From positions 19,431,511-19,495,510 of the forward strand of contig NC_088210.1 in NCBI RefSeq assembly GCF_037126465.1: 64,000 nt of DNA, in the 5' to 3' direction. This document shows positions 1-12,800 of the stretch, piece by piece. The notes under the pieces are model-generated. The model made no database searches, was not told the origin of the DNA, and saw only the letters and a program-made list of their open reading frames with translations. Both the position numbers and the translations under genes were made by a program. Numbering within the stretch: position 1 is the first letter of the stretch; each line of letters starts with the position of its first letter. Source of the DNA: Ornithodoros turicata (lineage: Eukaryota; Arthropoda; Arachnida; Ixodida; Argasidae).

Positions 1-3000
1 TCACCAGTGCTGATGGATCTTCCTTCCAGATAACCGATAAGATAGACTGTGACTTAGACGTCGCCGACGTCCATGCTGAAAGTGTCGCACAGACATTGCA
101 GGGAACTGATATCATTGAACCTGGTATCATAAATGGCCAGCTCACAGATGCAGAGAAAGGAATGATTACAGAGGAAGCAAGCCAATCAGCTCCTAGCGAT
201 ACTACAGAGTGTGTGTTGGCTTCTGAAGGGCATATCATGTTGCTGACGGGACATGAGAATAACGATGCTGCAGGCAGCACGGAAGAAATAAAAGAAGCAC
301 AACTTGAGCATAAAATTGAAATGATAACATATAATGGTGAGAAACACATTCAACATAATGCTGAAGATAAGGCTGATGACCATGATGAGATGACATGTAA
401 TGGACAGAAGCACAATCAAGATAATGCTGAAGATAATGCTGAAGACCACAATGAGATGACATGTAATGGAGAGAGGCACAATCAAGATAATGCTGAAGAC
501 CATGATGAGATGACATGTAATGGAGAGAAGTGCAATCAAGAAAATGCTGAAGACCATGATGAGATAACATGCAATGGAGAGAAACACAATCAAGATAATG
601 CTGAAGACCATGATGAGATAACATGCAAGGGAGAGAAACACAATCAAGATAATGCTGAAGACCATGATGAGATAACAATGGACATTTCAATGGAGGCAAC
701 TGAAGAATGTGAGGCTGTACAGGAAGCACAAGCATCACACAAGCAACACGATAACTCAAAGGAAGCTGATTTGGATGTGCCGAGTGCACTTGAGTCTAGT
801 GTCCTCAACAACCATGTTGATGGGAATCAAATTGAAGACTGTATCAGCACAAAGCATAACTACAAAGTCATTGATGATTCTGAAAGTACTTCAATTCCAG
901 TGGTAGACAATGATGAGCTGGATGCTGCGATATCCCATGAATTGCAAGCAAGTTCTAGTGGGGTGTTAACGGAAGGCATAGAAGATCTGGAAGATGAGGT
1001 GTCTCGGTTTCAAGACAGTATACTTGATGACAGTAGACATGTACTGGAAGACCTCACCGACACGGATGGTAATGTTGAAATTATTGCTGAAACTAGATGC
1101 GAATCTATTCTCGAAACAGATGAGCAGGGAGTCATCACTGAGCCTGAGGAAGAACTGACATCTTCTCTGCATTCAGTGCGAAGTGATAGTCTGTGTATCA
1201 AAACAGAGACGTTAGTAAAAAATTACACACGTAAAAACAGCTCTGTGGTATCTGACTCTGGAAGCGAGCCAGTGATTGAACCAGAAATACATAGAGATAT
1301 GATTCCACTTGCAAAAGATGATGACGAGGTTTCACTGGCATTTGAGAACAGCAATTCAACCTTCTTGTGTGCTAAAACACCTCTTCCCTGTATTTTTGAA
1401 ATGCAAGCCAAGGACCCCAGTGTGATCGAGGACAATCTTACAGGAGCTGCAGAGCCCGAAGGTGGTGACCGGCTTGAACCAGACGTACACCACGAAAATT
1501 TATCAAATGAAGTTGAAACGGTTAAAAACTCTTCTGGTAACTTCAAGGATCCTGCGTTGCTTTTGGAACTCGATTTTACAACAGAAGCCCTTGGTGATGA
1601 TACAAAAGAAATGCCCAGAAATGAACTCGTAGAGTTGGCCATAGGAGAGACGGATCCCAGCTGTTCGGATCCTTCAGCAGATATCGGTACCCATAAATTA
1701 CGCACAGAGGCTGGGTTCGACGTGTTGCAAGAAGGTAATACCCAAACGTTAACAGAAGACACTTTCACAGATATAAAGAATCATACGGTTAACGTCACCA
1801 TACTCGAGGACATTACAGACGATCAAGCTGGAAATCAGTCTATGGCAAGAAGGATAGAGCAGGCTGAGACTCAGCAACAAACAGCACTGGTCGACAAAGA
1901 GGAACTTGAACAGCGAGAAGAGTCGTCCCCAGAAAGAATCGAGGAGACGGTGTTGGATGCACAAAAGTTATCGCGTGGGAAATCTCTGTCCAGCGATGAT
2001 CAAACGACTGAATGGCTTGAAGGTCATTCAGCTGAAGGCACTGGCCTCGGCAATGCTGATGGGCAGGCCAATGCCTTCGATGATGGTACAACAGAACAGG
2101 CCACACTAGTAAATGCAGAGTCAGAAAATCCAAGTACGTCTTCTAATAACATAGATCCTGTGCCGAACATAGAACAACCAGCGCAGTGTTCCTCGCCTGA
2201 AGAGGGCCATGTCTACGAGGTTGACAAATCTGCTGCTGATCACACAGACAAAACCCTAGGTGAAAGCATACCAGAGTTGGAAGGAGCAGAACCCACAAAT
2301 ACGCAGATAAGTGCTCATCATACGAAAAATTCTTCACCAGACGATGACGGTCATATTCTTGAAGAGGCATCATGTATAATGCTCGCTGATAGCAGTGACA
2401 TTATGCCTCGCGATGTGGAAAACTCAGCCCTTAGCAAAGACATGGATTTGGAGACAGAGACAAAGGATAACATTACAGCATCCCCTGAAGACCAAGTGGC
2501 ACTCTCAACCCGTACAGAGCAGTCTGCGTCAACTATGCAGAATGAACCGTTACATTCCTTTGCCATGAACCCTGTTGGACAGATAGAAGCGCAAGAGGCA
2601 GCAGCTGGATATGAAAGTGTGACAGCATCTTATGGCGAGACCCAGGACGAGCAGGTCTTCACTCAAGTGGAAGAAAATCACACTTTGACCGCTGACCATC
2701 AAGAATCAGCACTAGGCGACCTGGCAGAGGGAGTCTCGCTGTCAGTCACTCCTCCAGGCGAGACTAAACTTGGAACAGAGGGATGTACCAACACTCGAGG
2801 GGAATGTGACGTTGAATATACGGAATCAGAAGCGATTGATGTGGAATCAAAACTAAACAGCGAACTAATTCCCGTTCTTAGGGAAGAGCAGTTAAAAGGC
2901 ATGCAAGTTGACAGCGTTGTGCCTGAAGAACACCAAGTACCCCACAGCAATAGTGAAAGTACCTGCTGTGGGAAATCGGATGTTGAATGCAAAGTTGAAC

Positions 3001-6000
3001 CTACGTGTGAAGTCGGGCTGGAATCTGACATTGTTGAAGAAGCACACTCTGCACTTTTGCATGCTGAAGACGAGTTTATTAGTGAAACTGAGCTAGACAT
3101 AGTGACACAGGCACCTGATTTAACAGAGATCCACAAAGAAGACATATTAACGGATGATATGTTACACAAGGCGACATCCCACAGTGACGAAACTACCACC
3201 ACAGCTCGTTCAGTAAGCCAGGATCAGGGTCACACGTGTCCTGATCTCGAAGATGCGTCCGATTTAGCTAGCACGCAGTTAATGGAATGTAATCAGGAAA
3301 AGCAAGAAGGATGTGTCATAGAGGAGAAAGGAGAGTCCGTAGAGCACGAAATACCATCAGACAACTCCATAGATGAAGTGGTTGATGCAGGTCGTTTCGA
3401 AGCCATACCGAAAGACTTAGAGGAGAAGGGTGCTGTAGAGAGAGAAACATCATCAGGAGAGGAATCCAAGCAAGGGATGCTCGACATAAAGCTACTCAAT
3501 GGATGTGCAGCTTATCAGTGTACTGAGAAAGATCTGAGAGACACTACTAAGGAAGAAAACGTGTCTGCGGACTATGCTGAACAGGCGCCTACGCTTCGGG
3601 TCAGTCTTTCAACTTGGGAACAACCGATGACCGGCAGCACTTCAGACTCGGACATTCAGCAAAGTGATGAATGCAGACATACCACTGCTATTTCGGCAAC
3701 AGAAAGCCTTGCTCCCACAGATGGCACTGCGGTAAGGGTAGAAGACAAGTATACTTCTGCAAGTCAGAGTACACTAGCACCACCTATGGATGTTTCTGAA
3801 AGTTCCAGAAGACCTTCTGATGTTGTCAAGCTTGTTGAGGGAAAGGGTGACACTGGTGCTTGTGGCTGCAGTGATGCTCTAATAGAGCAGGTTCAACATG
3901 AGGAACACTTCGAAGAGAGAAGCGATACTATCAACATGAAACTTACTTCACAAATAAGTGAAGTGAAACGACAACAAGAAAACGAGGGAAGAAACTTATT
4001 GACCGAGGTCATTACGACTGACATCCAAAGCATCGAAACATTGCAAAACATTGAGCTGCTCAGTCGTTCAGAATCTGCAGCGAGGGTGTTGTCGAAGACT
4101 TCACCAACCACCATTGACACCGTGGAATCATCTGCGAGCGATACCTACAACGTGGGCCACAACGAAGGTTCATGCACAAACCCAGACACGTGCCCTATGT
4201 GCGAAGTTTCAGAGGTGACTGTGGTACCCCAACAGATCAGCAATGAGACATATGCTATCCCCCGCGTTGGACTGATTTCTTCCTCCCGCACAGCAGAGCT
4301 TCAGAACAGAGCATCATTCGACGTCTCTGTTCAGGTCGGTCCTGTGCTGTGTTCTCGTGGTGTGCAAACAGAGTTCAACGACAACCCAGCACCACTCTGT
4401 CCAGTGAGTACATTTGCATAATTATATGCAAAATCTGGAAGGTCCACCTTATCTCGTCTAGGACACGGCCGAAGACCCGCGTGGCGGATCAGATGGATTA
4501 ATGGAGAGGATCGAAGTACTCCGGCTCTCCGAGGGGCTACTCCTGGCACAGGTAAACCGTTGCAGTAATTTGTATTTGAAATGTTGAAATTGGAAATCCT
4601 GTATGATCCAGTACAAAAATGTGGCTTGCCGTTTGGACGACCACAGAATGCTGAGACAGGAAGGACAGGGACTGGAGGGACAAGCGGCCTTGTTTGAAAA
4701 TTTTCTAGGGGCCATTATCTCTCCTGATATTTGATACGGGGTTACAATAAGATATATGACACCCATGTATGTTATTCTGCTCCTCATAATAAACATTCAT
4801 GCTTTGGTCACGAGTGACATAAAGTTACATAAAAGTAAAAAGAAACCTCCTGGGTGACATTCAAACATTTTTCCTACACGGTACGGTAGTTTGCATATGT
4901 GTAGGTATGGTGTTTGTATTTTCGTAATTGAAATCCAAAATTAGTCAAGCAAAGACCGCATTTTACTTCATGAATTCAGCCTCCGGCCATAACACACTAT
5001 TCTACTCAAAATTGTAGAGTTTAGAGTACCAACCCTGCGCTCAGGGAAACGCTCTTGCTAATACAGGGAACCCTACATCGAACCTGAAGGGACCATGAAA
5101 CCCAGCTCCATTTGTTGATGAACTGTTGTGCACAATATTACATGCTGTCTCGGATCGCTTCCAGAAGAGCACAAGTAATAAACGACACTTGTGCACATTG
5201 CTTTTTTGCATTGCACAAATACAAAAGCAAACAACTCTGTGGCCGCTGTTCCGTTTCAGCGACTACCATTCAATAAGATTCCATTGTATTTCGGTATGTG
5301 GAATGGTAGGCCTCTCCCGAAAGACCGTCAATCCTGTGCATGAAGAAAGCAATACGCTGCTGGTCCACAGGCAGTGTTAGAGCATGCTATTTGCATTTTG
5401 AAGGTCGGAACCATGGAAACTGAACGACGAGAACTGCAGTGCAAATCGAGGCGACTACGAGATGAACTACAGGCCTGGCAGGAGACCGTGCAGCAGCAGC
5501 GTGTCCTACTGGAGCAGCTCAGAGAAGAAATGGAGCACACGGAAAGTATACTTTCTGCCGAAAGACAAGCATCTGATGACCTTCGCCAACAGCTCCATGG
5601 TAACTTTAGACCATGCATCTTATGCGATGGTGTATGACAGCGTATCAGCGACAGCCTTGTTGCCTTCCAGCGTTACAAGAAGAGCTGCGGACCATAAAAG
5701 CACACAAGGAATCCCAAATAAATGAAGGCTTCCTCAGGGCAGAAGATGTCAGGTTGGTGAAGTCACTAAGCTGAGCATCCGCAGGTGTGCCTCTTATTTC
5801 GCACGATACAATTCAGCACATTCAAAAACAGAATTGAAACCTGTGAATTTCGAAAGTCTAACATAGAGCATTAGCAGATATTACTTATTTACGTTGTAAT
5901 GCATTACCACTGCTCATTACAGTTTTGTGAAGCAATGTGCTACATTGCTCATTAGTTTTTTGCACTCAGTTATGCATTACTAACACTATTACTTTCATCA

Positions 6001-7115
6001 AGTAATGACATTACCGTGGCATATTACATTTTCCCGGAAGTTTCTAACACAGGCTATGTCATTGTCAGCAAACTTTGCTAGTTTAAGTCGTGTGTTTGTG
6101 TCGTCCCTCAGTGTGTCCAGACCCGGGCTTTTACATTATAGAGATACCCCTGGCTCAAAGGCATGGCTCATGCTCCCTGGTCTTCATCTACAGGGCCCCC
6201 TAGCCCATACCTTCTCTGTAACAGTGTCTGATGCTATTAACATGTCCATCAGACTGTGTTCAGCTGCTGCGTTCGCAGCAGCCTTTGCGACTTACAGTAA
6301 CAAGCCCAAACCCCTTGCAGATTATGCAACCATGAAGGTCACGCATCAGGGGAATCGCCATTCACTGTGAAGCGATTGGCACGCACGAAACACCACGTCA
6401 CAGCTAAAGGTTCCTGCGATTGCTTCCACGAGTATTACGAAAGCGTAAAGGTACAATCCTGTCAATCCTATCGATCCAGTCAAATCCACAATCGCAGCTG
6501 CCCTTCGAGGATCTGTCTTTACATGCACTGCCATGCTTCTTGCAGGGCGGCTGCATATGCGATGATGACAGTCCTGACCCTACCCAAGGGCAAGCCATCG
6601 TAAAGAGGTAGTGTTCTGGAAATCACAGACAAAGGAATGGAATTACATTTGCTTTTTCCCTCACTAGACAAGTATCATCAAGGGTCGCAAAGAAGGAGAA
6701 GCTAAGCTCTCAAACAGAGGTAAGCCAATGCCTGCACATGCTTGTTTCGAGTGTTTAGTAGTGGGTGTTACTAAACTGACTTCCTTCGATTATTTAAGAC
6801 ACAAAACCCCATAAAGTTAAAACGTAGGTCACGTAGAGGTCGTTCCGTACAAACTGTCTGTGTGTTGTTGTCCTTAGGAAGAGAAGCTCTCTGTGATTGG
6901 CTGCGTGTACAAGGACCACCCTGATGTGGGCAGGCAGACGCGGTTGGTCGGCACACCACACAACGGTATGTGATGTCCGTACATACACATTTCATGTGTT
7001 CCCACACAGAGATTTCAGTGTCCACCTAGATTAGTGATCCAAAAGTCAAGAGGCACATAGTTCTCACATTTGCATGTCATATCCAGCCTCAGAAATGTGC
7101 AACGTTAATTTTCAA

Positions 7116-7147
<32 letters not shown>

Positions 7148-7509
7148 CCCTTTGCCTTTGCACTTGTAAATTATCGGTGGTACTTCGTTGTTCCATTTCT
7201 CGTCATGCAAATGGTTCCCCACACAGATGCTACGGGAAGGAATAGCCAGAAAAGGCGTGATGCGCACTCTGCACATAGGGGCACTCGAAGTCCACAGCAA
7301 ATGTTAGATCTGCTACGCATGCAAAACGTAGGTACACCTCCGAGCATTGCCACAAAGTCCGATGACGTGCGAGGTACCACGTGAAACTCAACCTGGCCTT
7401 TGGTACCTTACAGGAACTGGAGCGCAAGATGCGAGAAGTGCGCAAGACTGAACAGCAACTACGTGTCGTCACCACACCGAAGAGAAACAGCAAACGGTCG
7501 GCACATTAG
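1..7509 (+). CDS. 3' part of a large acidic repeat protein with a coiled-coil tail (unrecognised)
   Basis: The reading frame is open from the left edge, so the 5' end lies outside the window. Exons I place: <1-4403, 4462-4551, 5371-5599 (start could instead be 5404), 5671-5756, 6546-6607, 6668-6719, 6878-6965, 7227-7327 and 7414-7509 (TAG). All junctions keep phase with GT/AG borders. The first exon gives over 1,450 residues, very rich in Glu, Asp, Ser and Thr, with an 18-residue tandem repeat near its start and no recognisable fold. The next exons switch to heptad-like, Leu/Glu/Arg/Gln-rich sequence typical of a coiled coil (QQQRVLLEQLREEMEH), then a basic tail ending KRNSKRSAH. A long disordered acidic region followed by a coiled coil suggests a scaffold or cytoskeletal protein, but I do not recognise the family. 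A further exon between 5757 and 6545 cannot be excluded. Confidence 0.75.
333..677 (+). repeat. 54-bp in-frame coding tandem repeat (18-aa unit)
   Basis: About six to seven units of 54 bp, consensus like CNGEKHNQDNAEDHDEIT, lie inside the first exon. The middle units are nearly identical; the first two carry small in-frame insertions. Unit length is a multiple of three, so copy-number change keeps the frame. The repeat also creates spurious long antisense frames. Confidence 0.9.
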
Positions 7510-7595
7510 TACTGTACGTAGTTAGATTACAAATATTTCTGATATAAAAACATTTCAACCAAAATCCTGCTCCGATGCAAATGCCACTTTTCTGT

Positions 7596-7601
7596 ATTAA
7601 A
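7596..7601 (+). terminator. poly(A) signal ATTAAA
   Basis: ATTAAA sits 87 bp after the stop codon of the acidic coiled-coil gene. This common variant polyadenylation signal is the first good one downstream. Confidence 0.5.
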
Positions 7602-7653
7602 GTCCCACTATGAACAAAAAGAGAGATTATGTAGTATTATATTTAGTACTTTA

Positions 7654-7829
7654 TTTAGAACCTGTCTGTAGTGAACCTGCATATAGTGAAGATATGGATA
7701 TAGTGAAGTAAAGTTGCGGCCTCAATGTGTTGAAACCCCCATTTTTAACTATTGGCATAGTGAAGATACCGATATAGTGAATTTTTCTAGCGTTCCGACC
7801 AACTTCAATATAGAGAGGTTCTACTGTAT
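7654..7829. mobile_element. decayed pogo/mariner-type MITE
   Basis: The right edge reads AGAGGTTCTACTGTA, the complement of a CAGTAGAACCTC-type terminus. The left edge starts with a degenerate version (TAGAACCTGTCTGTAGTGAA). ATATAGTGAA motifs recur inside. This arrangement is typical of short non-autonomous pogo/Tigger-like elements. The rest of 7830-9329 holds repeats and a (CA)n tract near 8132; I see no gene there. Confidence 0.5.
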
Positions 7830-7959
7830 AAATTAACCTCTGTCAAAGACGTAGTACGCAAAAGAAAACATGCTGTCAGTAAACAGTAAGCATGTTTCAA
7901 CTTCTTTTTAAAAGAAGCCAGAAAACTCCATAGGTTCCGACTATCCAGGAGTAGGTCAC

Positions 7960-8095
7960 CTCATCGTGAGCGTCTCCGCTCTCCACTCAACGTTGGAGGT
8001 CTGCCAACAGCTGTGGTGAGGAGATGGAAGTTTGCCTTGGGGAGCAATGTTGCCAGACGCTTGGGTAGGTTTGACGTCCCATGAGGACGTACCTC
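7960..8095. repeat. dispersed repeat, second copy at 39905-40060
   Basis: The stretch with CGTCTCCGCTCTCC, GGTGAGGAGA and GGAGCAATGTTGC reappears in the same order and orientation near 39920-40020. The two copies have diverged but are clearly related. No coding capacity; class unknown. Confidence 0.55.
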
Positions 8096-8664
8096 TTAAA
8101 ACTAGAAATTAATTTTACGATACTTCCGCTTCACACACACACACACACACAAAAAAAAAACGTTTTGGGAGTGTGGAACACGAGGACTGCAATAACATAT
8201 AGATTCGGTAAGATTCTGAAATACAACATTTAGTCTTTACGACTTCATTCCAGAAAACACAGGAAACCTGATGGGTAAGCTATGTGGTGATTCGTGAGGT
8301 AAGAAAAAAAATATACAAAAGGGTATGCGCTATTGCCTAGCAACAAAAACTGTGCAAGCTCCATGAGGTAAGAAATGCACACCACAACTTGCACGGTGAT
8401 ATAATGCAACGCAACAGAAAAATGTGGACCACCAAAAGAACATGCACATTATGTAAACGTTAGTTTAGCACCAACTACTCCGCAGCGAGACTTCGGTGCA
8501 CCACACAAAGTAACACAGCCGCCGCAAAAGCAAGAGAGCTTTCTAGCAAGAGAGACTCACAAGGACAAATCTTTGCTACGAAAACTAAGCACATATATGT
8601 CTAATATGTGAACTGCCTTTCAGTACTTGCCTGTCTTTATATTGCAATGCAGAAACTGTTCTAA

Positions 8665-8850
8665 GTAGCGACTCTATACGGAACTTTACGGAACACGCTC
8701 CGGTGCATTCCTTCCTCAGAGTGACTCGCATGTCCGTATGCACCTAGCCATATGTCCGTAAGTCCGTACGGTCCCACTCGCTGCTAGCGTGGCACTGAGG
8801 AAGGAATGCGCCGGAGCTTGTTCCGTAAACATTTGTCCAGCACCGTACTT
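8665..8850. mobile_element. palindromic MITE of the TTCCGTAAAC family
   Basis: The left arm (TTTACGGAACACGCTCCGG, then CATTCCTTCCTCAG) is mirrored on the right (CTGAGGAAGGAATG, CCGGAGC, TGTTCCGTAAAC). A shorter relative with the same ends lies at 50193-50318. No transposase is visible. Confidence 0.6.
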
Positions 8851-9329
8851 TATGAACTTACTTCTTTTCGTTACCTTTGAAATCCCTGTTTTTCGAGTTA
8901 TTCTGCGCAGGTTTCGCTTGACAAGAATGGACTGCTCTTTCTACTTGAGTGAATTCTGTTGCTGCTTTAAGTGAAAGAAGTGTGGGTGACAAGAACAGCA
9001 AACAAGTCCCAACAGGGGCAGCAAAACACACACCTACGTCTGATTTCTGGAGAAGCACGTTTCTTTTCCTTTGTTGCACACGCACCTGCTTTGCAGAAAA
9101 GAAGAACCCTACAAGCGTGACACTGAGAAATCATGTTGGCATGACATTGACATTTTGTTGGCTTTCATAACATCCTTTAGCCATGTCATGTGGCACTTCT
9201 CTATGTGGTACCTGTTTACGCTGCGACTTCATGCTGGTGAACATTCCTGAAGCATTACACTGCACAAGAGACAGAGAAAGGCCCTTCTGTCATGTGTGAG
9301 TTGCTTGCCAGACTGGAAAAGTTGCCATC

Positions 9330-9402
9330 GTCCTCGGCCGGGTTTGAACCCGTGACCTTGGGACCAGCAGGGATACACGCTACTGGCCGAGACACCGAGG
9401 GC
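9330..9402 (-). repeat. tRNA-derived SINE head
   Basis: Read on the minus strand, this has a B-box-like GGGTTCAAACCC and an upstream A-box-like stretch (TGGCCAGTAGCG). It looks tRNA-like but lacks complete cloverleaf pairing and is followed by unrelated sequence. I take it as the promoter-bearing head of a SINE and not a functional tRNA. Confidence 0.5.
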
Positions 9403-9836
9403 AGCTCTTATTGAAGTACCAGGTGATCGTTACTAATGTGCTCGGTAGCATTATACATGTTTGGGTTCCTTCACCTCATTTACACTTTGGTGGAGGCAAG
9501 TCCTTTTAACTTGAAGGCCTTTTTAACGGCCTCTCTTGGTCTGATTAAACGATATGTAAGCAGATGCCAGAGTCGCAGTTGTGCTAATCACCGCTTCTAT
9601 TGCACAGATACGCCAATACATACACTGCACGAAAATGAGATAGCATAGCCAAATTTGTCTTGGAGGCATTGACAAATATGGGAAGTTTTATGCTTCGAAG
9701 TAGGATATAAAGAGTTCAACTGGCCTGCCTCTGGCCTTGCCACTGGTGACAGTGTGCAGGTCAGCAGTACAATGCTCACAACTTCATTTGTTGCAAATTA
9801 TTCTACGACACGGTGCTAATGACGAACACCCCCGAT

Positions 9837-12800
9837 TCAGAGACCACCCCTACCACTAGTGTCACCTAGAACTTGTCGGTAATAGAATTGGTTCATCTGC
9901 TCTAGGAAGATAAAGGTGAGAACTGTGTGTGGTCCAAGCCTTGCATAGTAGGGCGTGAATCCTTTCCATAAACTAAAGAAGCCTTCCTTGCGGATCACTT
10001 GGCTCAGCACGTCCTGTGAATCAAACATTCCAAGGTCAAACAAAGGCTACAAGCACAACCCGTAACTATGGTTCCGAGTTTGCGGATTTATAAAAAAAAA
10101 TCCAAAAAACATAAGCTGGTAAAATTTATGGCAATTTGAATTTATCTGGGCAATCATGACACAGATGTTGTCTGCAACAGAACTCCAAACGTAAAAGTAA
10201 GCATCTTTACAAAGCTGTTTCTCGCTCTTTTTGTGAGCATCTCCTACATAGCTGTTGCTTTCCTTCAGAATTTCTGATATTAATACAGTCGCAAACAATA
10301 AACGATGAAAACCTCCGAATTCTCAGAAAGTGGTAAACTCCAAAAAGCAGCCACCGAATACCCCAAGAAATGAACTCCGACATCTCGGAACCCTACCCAT
10401 ATAACGTTGAACTTACGATAGCACCCCTGTACTCAGGCTTCCCATCGATGATACGCATATTTTGGATCCTAGGGGGCAGTCAAAGACAACTTTACACATT
10501 GCTCTTGAAGAACAGAACAGCAAACACCCGACCTGGTTTTCGCAATGTCGACAGGCATCGAAGCAGCCGTTGTGATGAGACCGCTGATCATGCTGGCCGC
10601 AAAGTGGCACATGATGTTATCACGGAAATATCCTACGGAACCAAATCAGCAGTTAGCTTCCGTAGACTCGTTTCAAAATGCGAGATTTAGATCACACCGT
10701 TTAAGAAGTGAGATGCACTTGAAATAGTGACTGGACGTGTGTGTTTGCATAACGACGTCTACAGTACATAAAACTTTCGTGGGAACATCCTATTGGCACC
10801 GAGAAGTTTGGGAGTCGCCCCCTGGTGTTCACTGAACGAACTGTGTTGTGGGGATGTTCCAGGGCAGTATCCGCACATTGCATTGCGTATCAAGGCATTG
10901 CCCATGTAAGAGGCTGTCCAGCGTTGATATTTCCTGATAATGCATGAAGAAAACGACGTATGTGTTCCAAGTAGGTCACATTTTCAGTCCAATATGACAG
11001 TATTTACTGCAAGTAACAGAAACGAAACCGAAACTAGGATCCCCACCAAGAGGCCCTCTACAGGGATTTTTGGGTGTAAATAAACTGAATTGAATTGAAT
11101 TGAAAAAGGTGGCACAGTGGCAGCCCTAGTGGGGGTCTCGCCACCAATACGCTATGCCGGGTAGGTCACACAGTTTCTCTCTTTTCCCTCGTGCCAGGGG
11201 AGCGACTCCCGGAGCCTTCGTAACACCAAGGCCAGCTTCGTTTATCGTACTCTCGAGTGTTTTCCCACTATCTTAACATTTCGGAGTCAGTTTTCTGCAC
11301 TTACCCGAATTCAGGAGGAGCTGCTTGGCCTGAGAATAGGACGCCAGTTGGGCTGCATTCACCACCATGGCACGTCCGATTGTAGGAACACAGCCCTGCA
11401 GAGTGAACAACCGAATGAGACAAGTCGTTGCATTCACCAAATAGCACTCACCCGCCAGAGCGTGAGAAGACCCTCTTCACGAGTGATCCTTATCAGCGCA
11501 TCAAACACATTTCGATAGCCGCGCCTTTCGTTGAGTGGCAACCTGTAATTGGGCCAATCAATTGCAACCAGCAAAACATTTTGCCGGAACACGAACGACA
11601 TTGTGACGTGACTTAGGGTTAGTGTTTTCAACTAGCACACCCCCTACCAAGGGTGCCTACCAAGCTTGAACTTTGTCGCACTTTATGTGTTCATGTGCAC
11701 TTTGCGATGTAGAATTTCCCAACATCCATAATGCGGGAAGCTACCCAAATAGGAACTATTCTCGTCTTGCTACATACAAACAAAGGACAATCAATTAATC
11801 AATCACATTGTCACACAGCCTTCAGTGACTTGTTATGAACCAGGCCTTCTTTAAAAAAATTAGGGAAGCTGTTTGCGTCAGAGGTCTGCAAGGTTTTGGG
11901 CATAGAATATACTTTGCTGGCCTTTGTGAACGTATTAAATTTGATCAATGTAATTAATTAATGGTGTCAAAACTAATTATGTGTGTAAATTTAACCCTAC
12001 ACTAAAAGCATAACGCCAAATCATTACACAAAATTTCTTGAGTGTAAGAAACGGTCGGAAATACATAAATCCTACGTCAAAATCCTGAATCTTGAAAGAG
12101 AGGGTGCTCGTGTACATCGCCGTACTCTGGACAGCTGTCTTGTCCGAGATAGAACTCTTCCGTGATGAACATTGCTCAAGAGTGGAACGTTTCCTTAATG
12201 CATAGCTCATCCTCAGCTTCTTGGCTGGTAGGCACCCGCACTACGGCACTAAAAAGAATGCGGGGCATAATTTCGAAACCACGGCAACTAACCGTCCATC
12301 GGCTGTCATCCGTATAAGTGAGATCTCTGCAGGAGTTCCGCAAAAGGCACCAACAGCTCCAGCGCACATTCCAATGCCTGCCTTCATCAGGAAACTCGGG
12401 GGACGACCATCGGCACTACGCAGTGAAATGTATTGCACCTCAAAAAAAGAAAGCGAGAACAACACCGGAAACTAGAACACACCTGAAGGTCTCGAAAAGA
12501 GACGTATAGACTCCCATACGAACGGTTGTGTAGGATGCTTGACGCAGCAGCCCTGCCGAGAGGCTATACGTGACGGGATATATGTTCAAAGTTTTATTAG
12601 AAACCTTTATAGTAACTCTGTACGTTCAATACAAAGCGAAAAGCTGTGCAGGACCTACCCTGCGTACATTCCAGTGAGGCCTTCTTTCTGCAAAATGCTC
12701 CGGATCGCATGGAGACTGGTTTTGTGCTCCTTTGCTTTCCCACCTTCGCCTGTTAGATTGTAGGACGACAATTAATCATCGCCCGAAAGCTGTCTCTCTT

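Noticed and set aside
186..789. Overlapping minus-strand ORFs with repeated hydrophobic or His-rich units
   Set aside because: They arise from the 54-bp tandem repeat read backwards.
2699..3202. 167-aa Ser-rich minus-strand ORF
   Set aside because: Antisense to the acidic exon; no domain, no splice signals.
7117..7146. Poly(A) tract as a processed-pseudogene tail
   Set aside because: No cDNA-like sequence precedes it; it is a simple repeat within an intron.
9330..9402. Possible tRNA gene
   Set aside because: Box A/B similarity only; arms do not pair into a full cloverleaf, so it is listed as a SINE.
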